Origin: Prevotella fusca JCM 17724
GTDB taxonomy: Bacteria; Bacteroidota; Bacteroidia; Bacteroidales; Bacteroidaceae
Assembly (NCBI RefSeq): GCF_001262015.1
Contig: NZ_CP012074.1
Coordinates: forward strand, 950,501-1,014,500
DNA length: 64,000 bases
Reading direction: 5' to 3'
Part shown: one piece after another, positions 19,018-28,696 of the stretch
Layout of the letters: each line of letters opens with the position of its first letter
How positions within the stretch are numbered: position 1 is the first letter of the stretch
The notes under the pieces: generated by a model
Database searches by the model: none
What the model was told of the DNA's origin: nothing
The model's input: the letters and a program-made list of their open reading frames with translations, nothing else
Position numbers and translations under genes: made by a program

Positions 19018-19566
19018 ATGGCAAGTCAACTGACAAAGACACAGCAGGAATTTCAAGACATACTCGCAGAGTGCAGAAGTCTCTTCGGGAAGAAGCTCCA
19101 CGATTATGGTGCTTCATGGCGCATTCTGCGCCCCTCATCCCTCACCGACCAGCTTTTCATCAAGGCGAAACGCATCCGCTCGCTGGAGATTACAGGCGAA
19201 AGTTTAGTGGGCGAAGGCATCCGCCCGGAGTTCATCGCACTGATAAACTATAGCATCGTAGGACTTATCCAGCTGGCAAAAGGCTTTGTCGACAGTGTTG
19301 ACATGAGCCCGGACGAGGCATTGGCACTCTATGACAGCTACGCAAAGGAAGCCTACGAGCTGATGATAAAGAAGAACCATGACTATGGCGAGGCTTGGAG
19401 AGACATGCGTGTAAGCAGCTATACTGACCTCATCCTCACAAAGATAGAACGTATCAAGGAAATCGAGGACCTTGGCGGGGAAACCCTCGTCAGCGAGGGC
19501 ATCGATGCCAATTACATGGATATAATGAACTACGCCGTCTTCGGAGCTATCAAACTGCATGAATAG
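19018..19566 (+). CDS. DUF1599 domain protein with internal duplication
   Basis: A 182-residue cytoplasmic protein. It is built of two similar halves: [20 protein letters not shown] with KAKRIRSLE in the first, and [20 protein letters not shown] with KIERIKEIE in the second, each followed by a [14 protein letters not shown] segment. Function is unknown. I chose the ATG at 19018 rather than an in-frame codon 24 nt earlier because the predicted promoter box ends at 18996. The stop overlaps the start of the next gene by 8 nt, suggesting translational coupling. The set DUF1599 - DoxX - tpiA - SPOR - folE is a common Bacteroidales arrangement (from memory, not checked). Confidence 0.85.
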   Translation: MASQLTKTQQEFQDILAECRSLFGKKLHDYGASWRILRPSSLTDQLFIKAKRIRSLEITGESLVGEGIRPEFIALINYSIVGLIQLAKGFVDSVDMSPDEALALYDSYAKEAYELMIKKNHDYGEAWRDMRVSSYTDLILTKIERIKEIEDLGGETLVSEGIDANYMDIMNYAVFGAIKLHE

Positions 19567-21679
19567 AATAAAGTCCATACTGGTAAACCTCAGCCGTGCA
19601 CTGCTTGCCCTGACATTCATCTTCTCGGGATTCGTCAAGGCAATTGACCCTTTAGGCTCGCAATACAAGATTGCGGAATACTTAGAGGCAGTGCAGCTGT
19701 CGGCATATATTCCAGACTGGGCACAGCTGATGATATCCGTCGGCTTATCGGCAATAGAGTTCACCTTGGGCGTGTTGCTACTGCTTGCCATCCGCCGGCG
19801 TGTCGTCTGCAAGGTCTCGCTGTTCTTCATGGCAGTGATGACCATTGTCACACTCTGGTTAACCGTGAGCAACCCCATACAGGACTGTGGTTGCTTCGGT
19901 GATGCCATCCACCTCACGAACACCCAGACATTCGTCAAGAATCTCATACTCCTGACAGCTGCAATCATCGTGACACGCTGGCCGCTCTATCAGGTTCGTT
20001 TCGTATCAAAGACCAACCAGTGGATTGCCTTTTACTTCACGATTGTCTTCATCTTCACGGCATCCATACTGAGCCTTTACCATCTGCCCATCTTTGACTT
20101 CCGTCCTTATTACATCGGGCAGAACATCAAGAAAGGGATGGAGATACCCAAAGGGGCGAAGCTGACAACCTACAAGACGACTTTCATCTGCGAAAAGGAC
20201 GGCATGACCAGGGAGTTTACTGAGAAGGATTATCCCTACGATGACTCGACGTGGGTGTTTAAAGATACTCATCAGGAAATACTCGAACAGGGCTATGAGC
20301 CACCTATTCATGACTTCTCCATTACTGACGAGAAAACAGGGGAAGACCTCACAGACAGCATACTGACCAAGAACGGATACACTTTCCTGCTCATTGCACC
20401 CGTACTGGAGCGGGCTGACGACAGCAACTTCGGAGACATTGATGCCATCTATGAGTATGCGAAAGAGAACGGCTACGGATTCTACGGACTTACGGCAAGC
20501 ACGGACAAAGCCGTGAAGCACTGGCGGGACATTACCGGGGCAGAGTACCCGTTCTATACTACTGACGGAACGACACTGAAAACCGTCATCCGAAGTAACC
20601 CGGGACTGGTGTTGCTCTACAAGGGAACCATCATCAACAAATGGAGTCACAATGACCTGCCGAAACAGGCAGAACTGAACGCTCCGTTGTCCCTGATAGA
20701 AACAGGACGGGAACCGGAGAACAAGACATGGATGAAAATAGTACTGATTATTATCTGTTATATCTTCCCACTGGCTTTCCTCATTGCGGCAGACCGCATC
20801 TGGTCATGGACACGATGGGTACGGAAACGTGAGGAATGGCTCAAGCAGAAAGAGGAATGGGTGAAACAGAAAGAACAGTCAAACAAATTATATCAACTTT
20901 TAAAACGTAAAAGACAAATGAGAAAGAAAATTGTAGCAGGAAACTGGAAGATGAACGAGACCCTGCAGGAAGGTATTGCTTTGGCAAAGGAAATCAATGA
21001 GTCATTGAAGGCAGAGAAGCCAAACTGTGACGTTGTTATCTGTACTCCATTCATCCACCTTGCAAGTGTTGCACAGGTATTGGACGCTGAGGGTGTAAAC
21101 CTCGGTGCTGAGAATTGCGCTGACAAGGAAAAGGGTGCTTACACAGGTGAGGTTTCAGCAGCTATGGTAAAGAGCACTGGGGCACAGTATGTTATCCTCG
21201 GTCACTCTGAGCGTCGCCAGTACTACGGTGAGACTGCTGAGATTCTGAAGGAGAAGGTGCAGTTGGCATTGGCTAACGGCTTGAAGGTTATCTTCTGCTG
21301 CGGTGAGACACTCGAGGAGCGTGAGGCTGAGAAGCAGAACGAGGTAGTAAAGGCTGAGCTCGAGGGTTCTGTATTCCACCTCTCTGCAGAGGAGTGGAAG
21401 AACATCATCCTGGCTTACGAGCCAATCTGGGCTATCGGTACCGGCAAGACCGCTACTTCTGACCAGGCACAGGAAATGCTGGCTTACATCCGCTCAATCG
21501 TTGCAGAGAAGTACGGCAAGGAGGCTGCCGAGGAGACATCTATCCTCTATGGTGGCAGCTGTAACGCAGGCAACGCTGCTGAATTGTTCAGCAAGGCTGA
21601 CATCGACGGTGGCTTGATTGGCGGTGCTTCATTGAAGGCTGCTGACTTCAAGGGTATCATCGACGCTTGGAAGAAGTAA
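19559..21679 (+). CDS. DoxX/MauE-type membrane protein, open in frame into TpiA
   Basis: This frame runs 706 codons without a stop. Residues 1-180 form a four-helix DoxX/MauE-like membrane domain with the Cys pair DCGCFG near residue 105. Residues from about 190 to 395 look like a periplasmic thioredoxin-like domain with no CxxC. A fifth membrane segment ([16 protein letters not shown]) and a charged tail ([17 protein letters not shown]) follow to residue 453. Residues 454-706 are a complete triosephosphate isomerase. In related bacteria the membrane protein and TpiA are separate neighbours. Here no stop codon separates them, so the cell makes either a fusion, or TpiA from an internal start, or both. 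Start chosen at the ATG overlapping the upstream stop. Confidence 0.75.
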   Translation: MNRIKSILVNLSRALLALTFIFSGFVKAIDPLGSQYKIAEYLEAVQLSAYIPDWAQLMISVGLSAIEFTLGVLLLLAIRRRVVCKVSLFFMAVMTIVTLWLTVSNPIQDCGCFGDAIHLTNTQTFVKNLILLTAAIIVTRWPLYQVRFVSKTNQWIAFYFTIVFIFTASILSLYHLPIFDFRPYYIGQNIKKGMEIPKGAKLTTYKTTFICEKDGMTREFTEKDYPYDDSTWVFKDTHQEILEQGYEPPIHDFSITDEKTGEDLTDSILTKNGYTFLLIAPVLERADDSNFGDIDAIYEYAKENGYGFYGLTASTDKAVKHWRDITGAEYPFYTTDGTTLKTVIRSNPGLVLLYKGTIINKWSHNDLPKQAELNAPLSLIETGREPENKTWMKIVLIIICYIFPLAFLIAADRIWSWTRWVRKREEWLKQKEEWVKQKEQSNKLYQLLKRKRQMRKKIVAGNWKMNETLQEGIALAKEINESLKAEKPNCDVVICTPFIHLASVAQVLDAEGVNLGAENCADKEKGAYTGEVSAAMVKSTGAQYVILGHSERRQYYGETAEILKEKVQLALANGLKVIFCCGETLEEREAEKQNEVVKAELEGSVFHLSAEEWKNIILAYEPIWAIGTGKTATSDQAQEMLAYIRSIVAEKYGKEAAEETSILYGGSCNAGNAAELFSKADIDGGLIGGASLKAADFKGIIDAWKK
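20918..21679 (+). CDS. tpiA: triosephosphate isomerase
   Basis: TpiA interconverts dihydroxyacetone phosphate and glyceraldehyde 3-phosphate in glycolysis. Starting at the ATG at 20918 gives 253 residues, the normal length, beginning [14 protein letters not shown]. The catalytic lysine (GNWKMN), histidine (ILGHSERR) and glutamate ([11 protein letters not shown]) are present, as is the phosphate-binding GGSCNAGNA. Codons here look strongly biased towards those of highly expressed genes, unlike the preceding membrane domain, which argues for independent translation. It is in frame with the upstream gene and no stop intervenes. A stem-loop follows 15 nt after the stop. Confidence 0.95.
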   Translation: MRKKIVAGNWKMNETLQEGIALAKEINESLKAEKPNCDVVICTPFIHLASVAQVLDAEGVNLGAENCADKEKGAYTGEVSAAMVKSTGAQYVILGHSERRQYYGETAEILKEKVQLALANGLKVIFCCGETLEEREAEKQNEVVKAELEGSVFHLSAEEWKNIILAYEPIWAIGTGKTATSDQAQEMLAYIRSIVAEKYGKEAAEETSILYGGSCNAGNAAELFSKADIDGGLIGGASLKAADFKGIIDAWKK

Positions 21680-21694
21680 TCCAAAGAAAAACAA

Positions 21695-21753
21695 AGAGGC
21701 TGTATCAAATTGCCATCCGGACTGAGTCCATCGGCATATTTGATACAACCTCT
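21695..21753 (+). terminator. terminator-like hairpin after tpiA
   Basis: A long inverted repeat: AGAGG..TGTATCAAAT on the left (from 21695) pairs with ATTTGATACA.CCTCT on the right (to 21753), with an inner GCC/GGC pairing. The T-run is weak, so it may attenuate rather than stop transcription into the SPOR gene 24 nt downstream. Confidence 0.65.
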
Positions 21754-21776
21754 ACTTCAATTTTATACGATAAAGA

Positions 21777-22448
21777 ATGAAAAGACTCCTTACAATCATA
21801 GTGTTCATGCTGACTGCTGTCGTGGCTGTTAATGCCCAAGGGTCGGTAACGGTAACGCAAAGTGCCGAGATTGACGCATTGGTCAATGGCAAGAAAGCTG
21901 AAAAGAAAAGTAAAAAAGACCGGAAGAAGAAAGTAGAGAGTCAACACGAGACGGCACATCCTGCGCTCAAGACACCTGACACGAAGCAGCTGATTGTGCC
22001 TAAAATCAATGAACCAAAGCCGGAGATAGCACGACCCGACAACAAAACCCTACAACCTGTCAGACAAACCAGGACAAAGATAGTGAAGCGTTTAGTCAAA
22101 AGACCGCACGTCCCTACATGGGGCGAGAGTGATGGCACACGTCTTGTGACCAAACGTGTCAAGAAAGGCACAATGAAAACAAGAGGATTCCGTGTGCAGG
22201 TGTACAGCGGTGGTAATACACGCATCGCACACCAACAGGCTGACAAGGCAGGACAGAAAGCCAAGGAGCTTTTCCCCGACCAGCCAGTCTATGTGCATTT
22301 CTATGCACCACGTTGGATGTGTCTTGTGGGTAATTTCACTGACTATGATGCTGCAAAGAAGGTTATGCGGACACTTCGGAAAGAGGGCTATCCACACGCC
22401 AATGTCATCCGTATGATGGTAACCGTCAAGACATCACAGTTTTATTAA
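21777..22448 (+). CDS. SPOR-domain protein
   Basis: A 223-residue exported protein. The signal peptide (LLTIIVFMLTAVVAVNAQ) precedes a lysine-rich, proline-rich linker (residues 40-120) and a C-terminal SPOR domain. The domain is recognised by GFRVQVYSGG, the AHQQADKAGQKAKELFP helix and CLVGNFTDYDAAKKVMRTL. SPOR domains bind denuded peptidoglycan glycan strands at division sites. The protein is therefore probably periplasmic and wall-binding. It lies between tpiA and folE. Confidence 0.88.
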   Translation: MKRLLTIIVFMLTAVVAVNAQGSVTVTQSAEIDALVNGKKAEKKSKKDRKKKVESQHETAHPALKTPDTKQLIVPKINEPKPEIARPDNKTLQPVRQTRTKIVKRLVKRPHVPTWGESDGTRLVTKRVKKGTMKTRGFRVQVYSGGNTRIAHQQADKAGQKAKELFPDQPVYVHFYAPRWMCLVGNFTDYDAAKKVMRTLRKEGYPHANVIRMMVTVKTSQFY

Positions 22449-22553
22449 CAGATAAAAGCTGAATACACCTTAATTATATATAAAACAATATGCCAGGATT
22501 ATAGATGAAAGGCATGCCTAACACATACACCATTAATCAGAAATAAAAATAAT

Positions 22554-23147
22554 ATGACTCCAGAAACACAGTTCCGCGAGGGTTTAGATGAACTTGCTGC
22601 ACTTTACAAAAAGGTGCTCACACTCTTAGGTGAAGACCCTGAAAGAGAAGGATTGGAGAAGACTCCTATGCGTGTTGCCAAGGCTATGCAGGTGCTGACA
22701 CGTGGCTATACGCAGGATCCACATAAGGTATTGACTGATGCGCTGTTTGAAGAGAAGTATAACCAAATGGTCATTGTCAAGGACATAGACTTCTTCTCTA
22801 TGTGCGAACACCACATGATTCCTTTCTATGGAAAGGCACATGTGGCATATATCCCGAACGGACATATCACTGGATTGAGTAAGATTGCACGTGTTGTTGA
22901 CATCTTCTCACATCGCTTGCAAGTACAGGAACGCCTGACAGAGCAGGTTATGCAGTGCATCAACGACACGCTGAAACCACAGGGTGTGATGGTTGTCATA
23001 GAAGCAAAGCACATGTGTATGCAGATGCGTGGCGTGGAAAAGCAGAATGCTATTACCACAACAAGTGCCTATAGCGGTGTGTTTGAATCAAGTAAGACAC
23101 GTAATGAGTTCATGGACTTGCTGCGTGGAGAGACCAAGAGAATATAA
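22554..23147 (+). CDS. folE: GTP cyclohydrolase I
   Basis: FolE converts GTP to dihydroneopterin triphosphate, the first step of folate synthesis. It has 197 residues. The zinc and active-site region is intact: [18 protein letters not shown], followed by [20 protein letters not shown] and the later C-x2-MRGV segment ([11 protein letters not shown]). Length and order are typical of the prokaryotic type IA enzyme. It is separated from the SPOR gene by 105 nt. Confidence 0.97.
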   Translation: MTPETQFREGLDELAALYKKVLTLLGEDPEREGLEKTPMRVAKAMQVLTRGYTQDPHKVLTDALFEEKYNQMVIVKDIDFFSMCEHHMIPFYGKAHVAYIPNGHITGLSKIARVVDIFSHRLQVQERLTEQVMQCINDTLKPQGVMVVIEAKHMCMQMRGVEKQNAITTTSAYSGVFESSKTRNEFMDLLRGETKRI

Positions 23148-23184
23148 ATTAAACACTATTATAAACTTTTTAAAATCAAAAAAG

Positions 23185-23823
23185 ATGAAAAGAACAATGA
23201 AAACAGCCATTATGGCTTTATGTACATTTGCAATGTTAGCAGTTACAGCCAGCTGCTCAAGTGACAAAAATGAAGCTGATTATCCCAAGACTACTGAACA
23301 AGTTCTTAACCACATGGTAGGAGAATATAAAGGAACATTAGGTTTCTCTACCACGACAGAAACTGGTACAGAAGGTGCCTATGGTCGAGAGATTAGCTGG
23401 AAGATAGATAAGAATCATGATATCGTTATTGAAAAATTCCCATACGTAACATTAGCAAATGGTGTCTCAAAACAAGGAGTTGTTGGGAAAATGTCAGAAT
23501 TATTTCAGACACTTTTAGACGTTAAAGATGCACCTCTTTATATTGTCATGGCAGGTTCTGACATATCCGACAACCGCATGTCATTGAATATAGACCCTCT
23601 TTTCTACGCACCACTTTCTGCACCAAATGCAGATTATGAAATAGTAGGATCAATCAAAAAAGCTCAACCTATATCCAATAGTTACTATAATATAAATGAA
23701 TCAGAATTATACCTCGAATTTACAGTAGAGGGACTAATTAAGAAACATAAGCATGGTGGAGTAAAATGGCAGAAAGATTTCGACAAGCCAATAACATACT
23801 ATCTAAGGGCCAAAAAGCAATAA
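23185..23823 (+). CDS. lipoprotein, DUF4840-like, paralog 1
   Basis: A 212-residue lipoprotein. The start at 23185 was chosen because it opens directly onto a lipoprotein signal (MKRTMKTAIMALCTF, lipobox ending in SC). The frame extends upstream into folE without a sensible start. The mature part begins with an acidic stretch followed by NHMVGEYKGTLGF, then ISWKIDKNHDIVIEKFPY and beta-rich sequence. The pattern G-x-Y-K-G and later W-x-[IV]-D-K-[ND] recur in the next two genes. I believe this is the DUF4840 lipoprotein type, which is uncertain. A hairpin (23833-23862) follows. Confidence 0.7.
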   Translation: MKRTMKTAIMALCTFAMLAVTASCSSDKNEADYPKTTEQVLNHMVGEYKGTLGFSTTTETGTEGAYGREISWKIDKNHDIVIEKFPYVTLANGVSKQGVVGKMSELFQTLLDVKDAPLYIVMAGSDISDNRMSLNIDPLFYAPLSAPNADYEIVGSIKKAQPISNSYYNINESELYLEFTVEGLIKKHKHGGVKWQKDFDKPITYYLRAKKQ

Positions 23824-23832
23824 ATGTAACGT

Positions 23833-23862
23833 GTACGAAGCCTATTCAACAGGGCTTCGTAC
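23833..23862. repeat. hairpin between lipoprotein genes 1 and 2
   Basis: Perfect 10-bp inverted repeat GTACGAAGCC / GGCTTCGTAC with a 10-nt loop and no T-run. It may be an mRNA-stability or processing element between the first and second paralogs. Confidence 0.5.
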
Positions 23863-23886
23863 AAGTACGTCAAAAGAAGGAAGAGC

Positions 23887-24504
23887 ATGAAAAGAAATAT
23901 GAAACTTATAACAATGGTCATTTGCGCACTTGTAATAGCATTGTTTACTACAAGTTGCTCAAAAGACAACGACATTCCAGATGCTGAGAAAAATGCTATA
24001 CAGGCGCTCAACAACATTGTTGGAAACTATAAAGGTAACTTGGCTGCCACTTATGGGACAACAACCATAATTTCGCCGGGAATTAATTGGACAGTAGACA
24101 AAAACTCTACTATTACTATCAACAACTTCCCATACCAAATGTTGGCAAATGGAGTCTCTAAGAATACTGCATCTTCACTATACACTACCCTCATAAACGA
24201 GAAGCAAAGACCTCTAAAGTTGTATATTACGACAATACATCCACAAGACAGCAAAGTCTTGTTCAATCTGTCTTCCAACTTCTCGTTTGAGGTTACTACC
24301 ACCAGCGGGACCTATGAATTATCAGGGCTTTTTACCTTTAAAAATCAGCCGTTCAGCAGTAGTTATACAATGAACAACTCCGAAATGCAATTGCAATTTA
24401 CTGCAAACAAACTGGTGAAAGTTGACAAGGCGCACGCAACAGCAATTATACAAGAAGATTTTGATACACCTGTTAACTTTTATCTGACAGGCAATAAAGT
24501 ATAA
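23887..24504 (+). CDS. lipoprotein, DUF4840-like, paralog 2
   Basis: A 205-residue lipoprotein with signal MKRNMKLITMVICAL and a lipobox cysteine in FTTSCSKDND. The mature part has NNIVGNYKGNL and INWTVDKNSTITINNFPYQMLANGVSK, closely matching paralog 1 in order (FPYVTLANGVSK) but with little identity between the motifs. The function is unknown; an exposed or periplasmic beta-rich protein is likely. Confidence 0.75.
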   Translation: MKRNMKLITMVICALVIALFTTSCSKDNDIPDAEKNAIQALNNIVGNYKGNLAATYGTTTIISPGINWTVDKNSTITINNFPYQMLANGVSKNTASSLYTTLINEKQRPLKLYITTIHPQDSKVLFNLSSNFSFEVTTTSGTYELSGLFTFKNQPFSSSYTMNNSEMQLQFTANKLVKVDKAHATAIIQEDFDTPVNFYLTGNKV

Positions 24505-24579
24505 ATAAAAATTGTTTCATAGAATATAAATGGCTAATCCTACCCATATTTAAGAGAAAGAACCCAAATACAAAAGTAT

Positions 24580-25245
24580 ATGAAAAAGATAATGAAACTT
24601 ACAGCTATAGCATTATGCGCACTCGCATTATGCCTTACAAGCTGTTCAAAAGACGACAACGACGAGAACACAGGTGGCAAGGAACTAACCAAAGAACAGT
24701 TCCAGGAAGCACAAAAAAAGGTTTTAAACAGCATACCTGGTGACTATAAAGGCTTTATATCTGCCAGTGGAAAACTTGAATGGCTTTCTGGTTATATAAA
24801 TTGGACTGTCGATAAGAATGACGTAGTAGTTTGTAAAAACTTCCCCTATGAATCACTCGCTTATGGAATATCTGAAGACGACAACAGCGACGAAGCTGTT
24901 AAACTTCGTGCAGCTTTAAAAAGAGCTCAATATGGTCCTCTTCAATTCCGTCTCATTGGAGATCAAGAGTCCAAGAATCCTGCAGATTTAGTTGCATCAC
25001 CATACATTACAACAAAAATAAAGACCTCTCAAGGTACTTACAGCGTGGTAGGACGACTAAAGGATAATAAGCTCAAGGCACACTACGACTCAAAAACATC
25101 CAAACTTACAATGACTTTCGTCATCTATAAACTGGAAAGAATCGTAAAAATATTGGGAGTTCACTCTCAATATAAAGAAGAAAAGAAGTTCACCATACCT
25201 GTTGAATTTGAACTAAGCACAATAGAAAAGAAAGAAATAAAATGA
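24580..25245 (+). CDS. lipoprotein, DUF4840-like, paralog 3
   Basis: A 221-residue lipoprotein with signal ending LCLTSC and a strongly acidic start (KDDNDENTGG). It shares NSIPGDYKGFISA, INWTVDKNDVVVCKNFPYESLAYG and the late beta segments with the two preceding genes. It overlaps the exonuclease gene by 4 nt (ATGA), so the two are translationally coupled. The pairing of a secreted lipoprotein with a DNA-repair enzyme is odd and probably reflects insertion of the lipoprotein set ahead of the repair gene. Confidence 0.75.
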   Translation: MKKIMKLTAIALCALALCLTSCSKDDNDENTGGKELTKEQFQEAQKKVLNSIPGDYKGFISASGKLEWLSGYINWTVDKNDVVVCKNFPYESLAYGISEDDNSDEAVKLRAALKRAQYGPLQFRLIGDQESKNPADLVASPYITTKIKTSQGTYSVVGRLKDNKLKAHYDSKTSKLTMTFVIYKLERIVKILGVHSQYKEEKKFTIPVEFELSTIEKKEIK

Positions 25246-25991
25246 AACTTGTTTCATGGAATGTAAACGGGCTGCGCGCCTGTGTAGGAAAAGACTTTGA
25301 GCAGCAGTTCAAAGACTTGGATGCAGACTTCTTCTGTCTGCAAGAGACAAAGATGCAGGTGGGACAGCTCGACCTCAGCTTCCCTGGATACGAATCTTAC
25401 TGGAATTATGCTGACAAGAAAGGCTATTCCGGCACGGCTATATTCACAAAGCATAAGCCGCTGAGCGTAACTTATGGAATTGGCATTGATGAGCATGATC
25501 ATGAGGGACGTGTGATAACACTCGAGATGGATGACTTCTACCTCGTAACCGTCTACACCCCGAACTCACAAGACGGGCTTCGTCGATTGGATTATCGTAT
25601 GAAGTGGGAGGATGACTTCCAAGCCTATCTCCACAAACTCGATGAGAAAAAACCTGTTGTGGTATGCGGTGACATGAATGTTGCGCATCAGGAAATTGAC
25701 CTCAAGAACCCAAAGACGAACCGCAAGAACGCCGGCTTTACCGATGAAGAGCGTGAGAAGATGACCCAGTTGCTGGGCAATGGCTTCATTGACACCTTCC
25801 GCACACTCTATCCAGAGCAGGTAACCTACTCCTGGTGGTCGTACCGTTTCCGTGCAAGAGAGAAGAACACGGGGTGGCGTATCGACTATTTCCTCATCTC
25901 CGAGCGACTGAAAGACCGCCTCGAAGATGCCAAGATTCATACAGAAATAATGGGAAGCGACCACTGCCCAGTGGAAGTTGACTTGAAATAA
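25242..25991 (+). CDS. xth: exodeoxyribonuclease III
   Basis: An AP endonuclease/3' exonuclease of base-excision repair. It has 249 residues. The endonuclease-exonuclease-phosphatase motifs are present: MKLVSWNVNGLRA, FCLQETK, the GDMNVAHQEIDL active site and the C-terminal GSDHCPVEVDL with the catalytic His. Its ATG overlaps the stop of the preceding lipoprotein gene, and the next gene follows after 9 nt. Confidence 0.96.
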   Translation: MKLVSWNVNGLRACVGKDFEQQFKDLDADFFCLQETKMQVGQLDLSFPGYESYWNYADKKGYSGTAIFTKHKPLSVTYGIGIDEHDHEGRVITLEMDDFYLVTVYTPNSQDGLRRLDYRMKWEDDFQAYLHKLDEKKPVVVCGDMNVAHQEIDLKNPKTNRKNAGFTDEEREKMTQLLGNGFIDTFRTLYPEQVTYSWWSYRFRAREKNTGWRIDYFLISERLKDRLEDAKIHTEIMGSDHCPVEVDLK

Positions 25992-26000
25992 AGCGTCCGT

Positions 26001-26753
26001 ATGTATGCCCAGATAAAGACATTACTCCTGATGGCTGCTGTCATGGCAGCCATCATTGTCTATGCTGTTATCCCGACAGAGATAACAATGGGCAGCTATA
26101 CCATCCGCAAAATAACACTTGCCAACCTAAGCCAACCACTTGTTGAGAAGACAAAGCAAACAAAACAGACCGTCAAGAAGGTACATCGTAACCAAACTAT
26201 CCTCTTTATCGGAGACTCAATGGTGGAAGGACTGTCGCGAAGACTGGGCGATTACGCCGGTGAAAACGGGCACAAGCTCTATACCGTCATATGGTATAGT
26301 TCGTCTACAGAACGTTGGGGAACAACACGTACCTTAGAACATTTCATTGCCGAATACAAGCCTACCTACATCCTCATCTGTCTTGGCAGCAATGAACTCT
26401 TCATCAACGACCTTGCCAACCGTACGCAATACGTGCGGGAAATGGTGAAGAAATTAGGCAACATCCCCTTCGTATGGATAAGCCCTTCAAATTGGAATGG
26501 CGACACAGGCATCAATGATGTCATAAAGGAGAATGTCGGAAAAGGACATTTCTTCGACAGTCGTAACCTCAAACTCGAACGAGGTAGCGACCATTATCAT
26601 CCCACATGGGCTGCATCAGCCTACTGGATGGACACTGCTGCAAAGTTTATAGCAAGTAAGGAGTGTGCTAACCCTCTGCAACTCAACAAACCAAAAGCCC
26701 ATCATAAGGCAACAAACACAAAGCTTTTACAACCAGCTTTTGAGGGCTATTAA
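26001..26753 (+). CDS. SGNH/GDSL-type hydrolase, membrane-anchored
   Basis: A 250-residue protein with an N-terminal membrane anchor (LLLMAAVMAAIIVYAVI) and an SGNH-hydrolase domain. Block I is ILFIGDSMVEGL, block III is LGSNEL, and the catalytic Asp-His pair is in SDHYHPTWAAS. The following gene encodes an MBOAT O-acyltransferase. The pair resembles PatA/PatB- or AlgI/AlgJ-type systems that move acetyl groups across the membrane onto an extracytoplasmic polymer, so this protein is probably the extracytoplasmic acetyltransferase or esterase. The polymer is unknown. Confidence 0.82.
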   Translation: MYAQIKTLLLMAAVMAAIIVYAVIPTEITMGSYTIRKITLANLSQPLVEKTKQTKQTVKKVHRNQTILFIGDSMVEGLSRRLGDYAGENGHKLYTVIWYSSSTERWGTTRTLEHFIAEYKPTYILICLGSNELFINDLANRTQYVREMVKKLGNIPFVWISPSNWNGDTGINDVIKENVGKGHFFDSRNLKLERGSDHYHPTWAASAYWMDTAAKFIASKECANPLQLNKPKAHHKATNTKLLQPAFEGY

Positions 26754-26786
26754 ATAGGATCTAAGCAGCACATAAACGATTGATAA

Positions 26787-28268
26787 ATGGCAAATATAAC
26801 ACAGTTGACGACCGCCTTATTTGATTTCTTGTCTACACAAGACAAGAACTGGTCACTGTGTACATTTCCATTTATGGTTTCATTCCTCGTTTTCTTTGCT
26901 ATATACATAGGATTAAACCGCTATCGTCAGACGTGGACAAAGGCGTATGTCATTGCTTTCAGCATCTTCTTTGCCTTTAAAGCAAACGGAATACTGATGT
27001 GGCTGCTGCCTATTATAACCATTAGTTCGTGGTATCTCACCCGCTTTATGATGCGATTAAAGCGTGGAAAGATACGCAAGATAGGACTTGCCGTCGTCAT
27101 ACTATCCGAATTGCTACCCCTACTCTACTACAAGTACACGAACTTTACACTTGAGATTTTCCACGAACTCTTACGCAGTAACTTCTCACCAGAGAAGATG
27201 TTGCTGCCTGTTGGTATTTCCTTCTTTACTTTTCAAGCTATCAGCTATACAGTCGATGTCTATAAGGGACGTTATCCCAAGACCGCAGAACTGATTGACT
27301 ATACCTTCTACCTAACCTTCTTTCCCCTCCTCATCGCCGGTCCAATCACCCGTGCTGAAGTATTGCTTCCACAGGTCCAGACACCGAAAGACAATGTCAA
27401 CGAGAGCCTTGTATACAAAGGTCTGTGGCTCATCATCTGCGGACTGATAAAGAAAGCACTCATTGCCGACTATATTGCACAATACAATAACATTGTATTT
27501 GATGCACCGGCAACCCAAAGCGGTTTTGGAAATCTTATGGGTGTACTGGGCTTCTCAGTACAGATCTACTGTGATTTCTCTGGCTACAGCGACCTTGCCA
27601 TAGGTGTTGCAGCCCTGATGGGATATGAACTGAAAGACAATTTCAGGTTCCCTTATCAGAGTCTGAACCTCACCGAATTCTGGCATCGATGGCACATTGC
27701 CCTTTCCACGTGGTTCCGTGACTATCTCTATATTCCACTGGGAGGCAACAGGAAGGGTGCCCTTCGCACCTATCTCAACAGCTTCCTGGCAATGATTGTT
27801 GCAGGTCTGTGGCACGGAGCATCGTGGATGTTCGTTGTATGGGGCATACTTCATGGTATAGGACTGGTTGTCCATAAGTTCTGCATCAATAACGGACTGA
27901 GGGAGATTCCCAACAACGCCTACACAAAAACTCTCAGTTGGCTTATCACTTTCAGCTATGTATCCCTTGCCTGGATTTTCTTCCGCTCATCGGATATGAC
28001 AACTGCTACAACATTGATAAACAACATCATCCATACAACAAACCTTGCGGATGTCAGAATCTTTTTAATGGAATATCCTCTATGGCTTGCCGTTGTCCTT
28101 ATAAGTTTAGAACTCCACAGCATACGAGAAGCCGACTACTACTGGTTGCAGAGTAAGTTCATCCAGTCCTCATGGCTTGTCAAGCTATGTATCTTTGCCG
28201 TCGTACTGCAATTGGTTATTAATCTTAGCCAGCATAGCATACAGCCCTTTATCTATACACAATTCTAA
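26787..28268 (+). CDS. MBOAT family O-acyltransferase (AlgI/PatA/DltB-like)
   Basis: A 493-residue multi-span membrane protein. The MBOAT signature region is VGISFFTFQAISYTVDVYKG, then LNLTEFWHRWHIALSTWFRDY and a conserved catalytic histidine in GLWHGASWMFVVWGILHG. It probably transfers acyl groups from a cytoplasmic donor across the membrane for the SGNH partner encoded 33 nt upstream. It ends 8 nt before repeat copy B2 begins. Confidence 0.93.
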   Translation: MANITQLTTALFDFLSTQDKNWSLCTFPFMVSFLVFFAIYIGLNRYRQTWTKAYVIAFSIFFAFKANGILMWLLPIITISSWYLTRFMMRLKRGKIRKIGLAVVILSELLPLLYYKYTNFTLEIFHELLRSNFSPEKMLLPVGISFFTFQAISYTVDVYKGRYPKTAELIDYTFYLTFFPLLIAGPITRAEVLLPQVQTPKDNVNESLVYKGLWLIICGLIKKALIADYIAQYNNIVFDAPATQSGFGNLMGVLGFSVQIYCDFSGYSDLAIGVAALMGYELKDNFRFPYQSLNLTEFWHRWHIALSTWFRDYLYIPLGGNRKGALRTYLNSFLAMIVAGLWHGASWMFVVWGILHGIGLVVHKFCINNGLREIPNNAYTKTLSWLITFSYVSLAWIFFRSSDMTTATTLINNIIHTTNLADVRIFLMEYPLWLAVVLISLELHSIREADYYWLQSKFIQSSWLVKLCIFAVVLQLVINLSQHSIQPFIYTQF

Positions 28269-28276
28269 CTGTTGAA

Positions 28277-28696
28277 GGTATATCATTGAGACAATAGGGC
28301 TTTTATCTAAATCTGTAACTGTTCGCTTGTCCGCTTGTATCCTGTAAGATACAAAAGAAACGCATTTGAAATATCTTGACAATTATAAGACCGTCAGGCT
28401 CAAGAAAAAGTGCAAAAACAACGAATTTCAGCAACGTTGTAACCTGCAGTGAATCAGACCTTTGCACAACCACATTTCAAAAGGGCGTCAGTTAGGGTTC
28501 AAAAGGGCGTTAACAAGACCTCAAAAGGGCGTCTTCTCGAAGCCAATTGGGCATCTTTTCAAAGCTAAAAGAGCATCAATTTGATTTCACGATTTGAAAT
28601 ATTATTACAAAACGTTGTTCGGGTCACTACAAAGATACATAATGAACAACTTTTATACAAGCATAATGATGAACATCCACACATTTAACAGAAGAA
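28277..28696 (-). repeat. dispersed repeat, type B, copy B2 (inverted)
   Basis: Reverse-orientation relative of 17153-17648. It carries four 22-bp tandem units (about 28473-28554) and one terminal sequence, ACACATTTAACAGAAGAA, at 28679-28696. The other end is missing; it stops 8 nt after the MBOAT stop codon. It is an internally similar but truncated copy. Confidence 0.75.

Noticed and set aside
25242..25991. Horizontal transfer of xth with the lipoproteins
   Set aside because: The overlap is explained by close packing; no composition break was measured.
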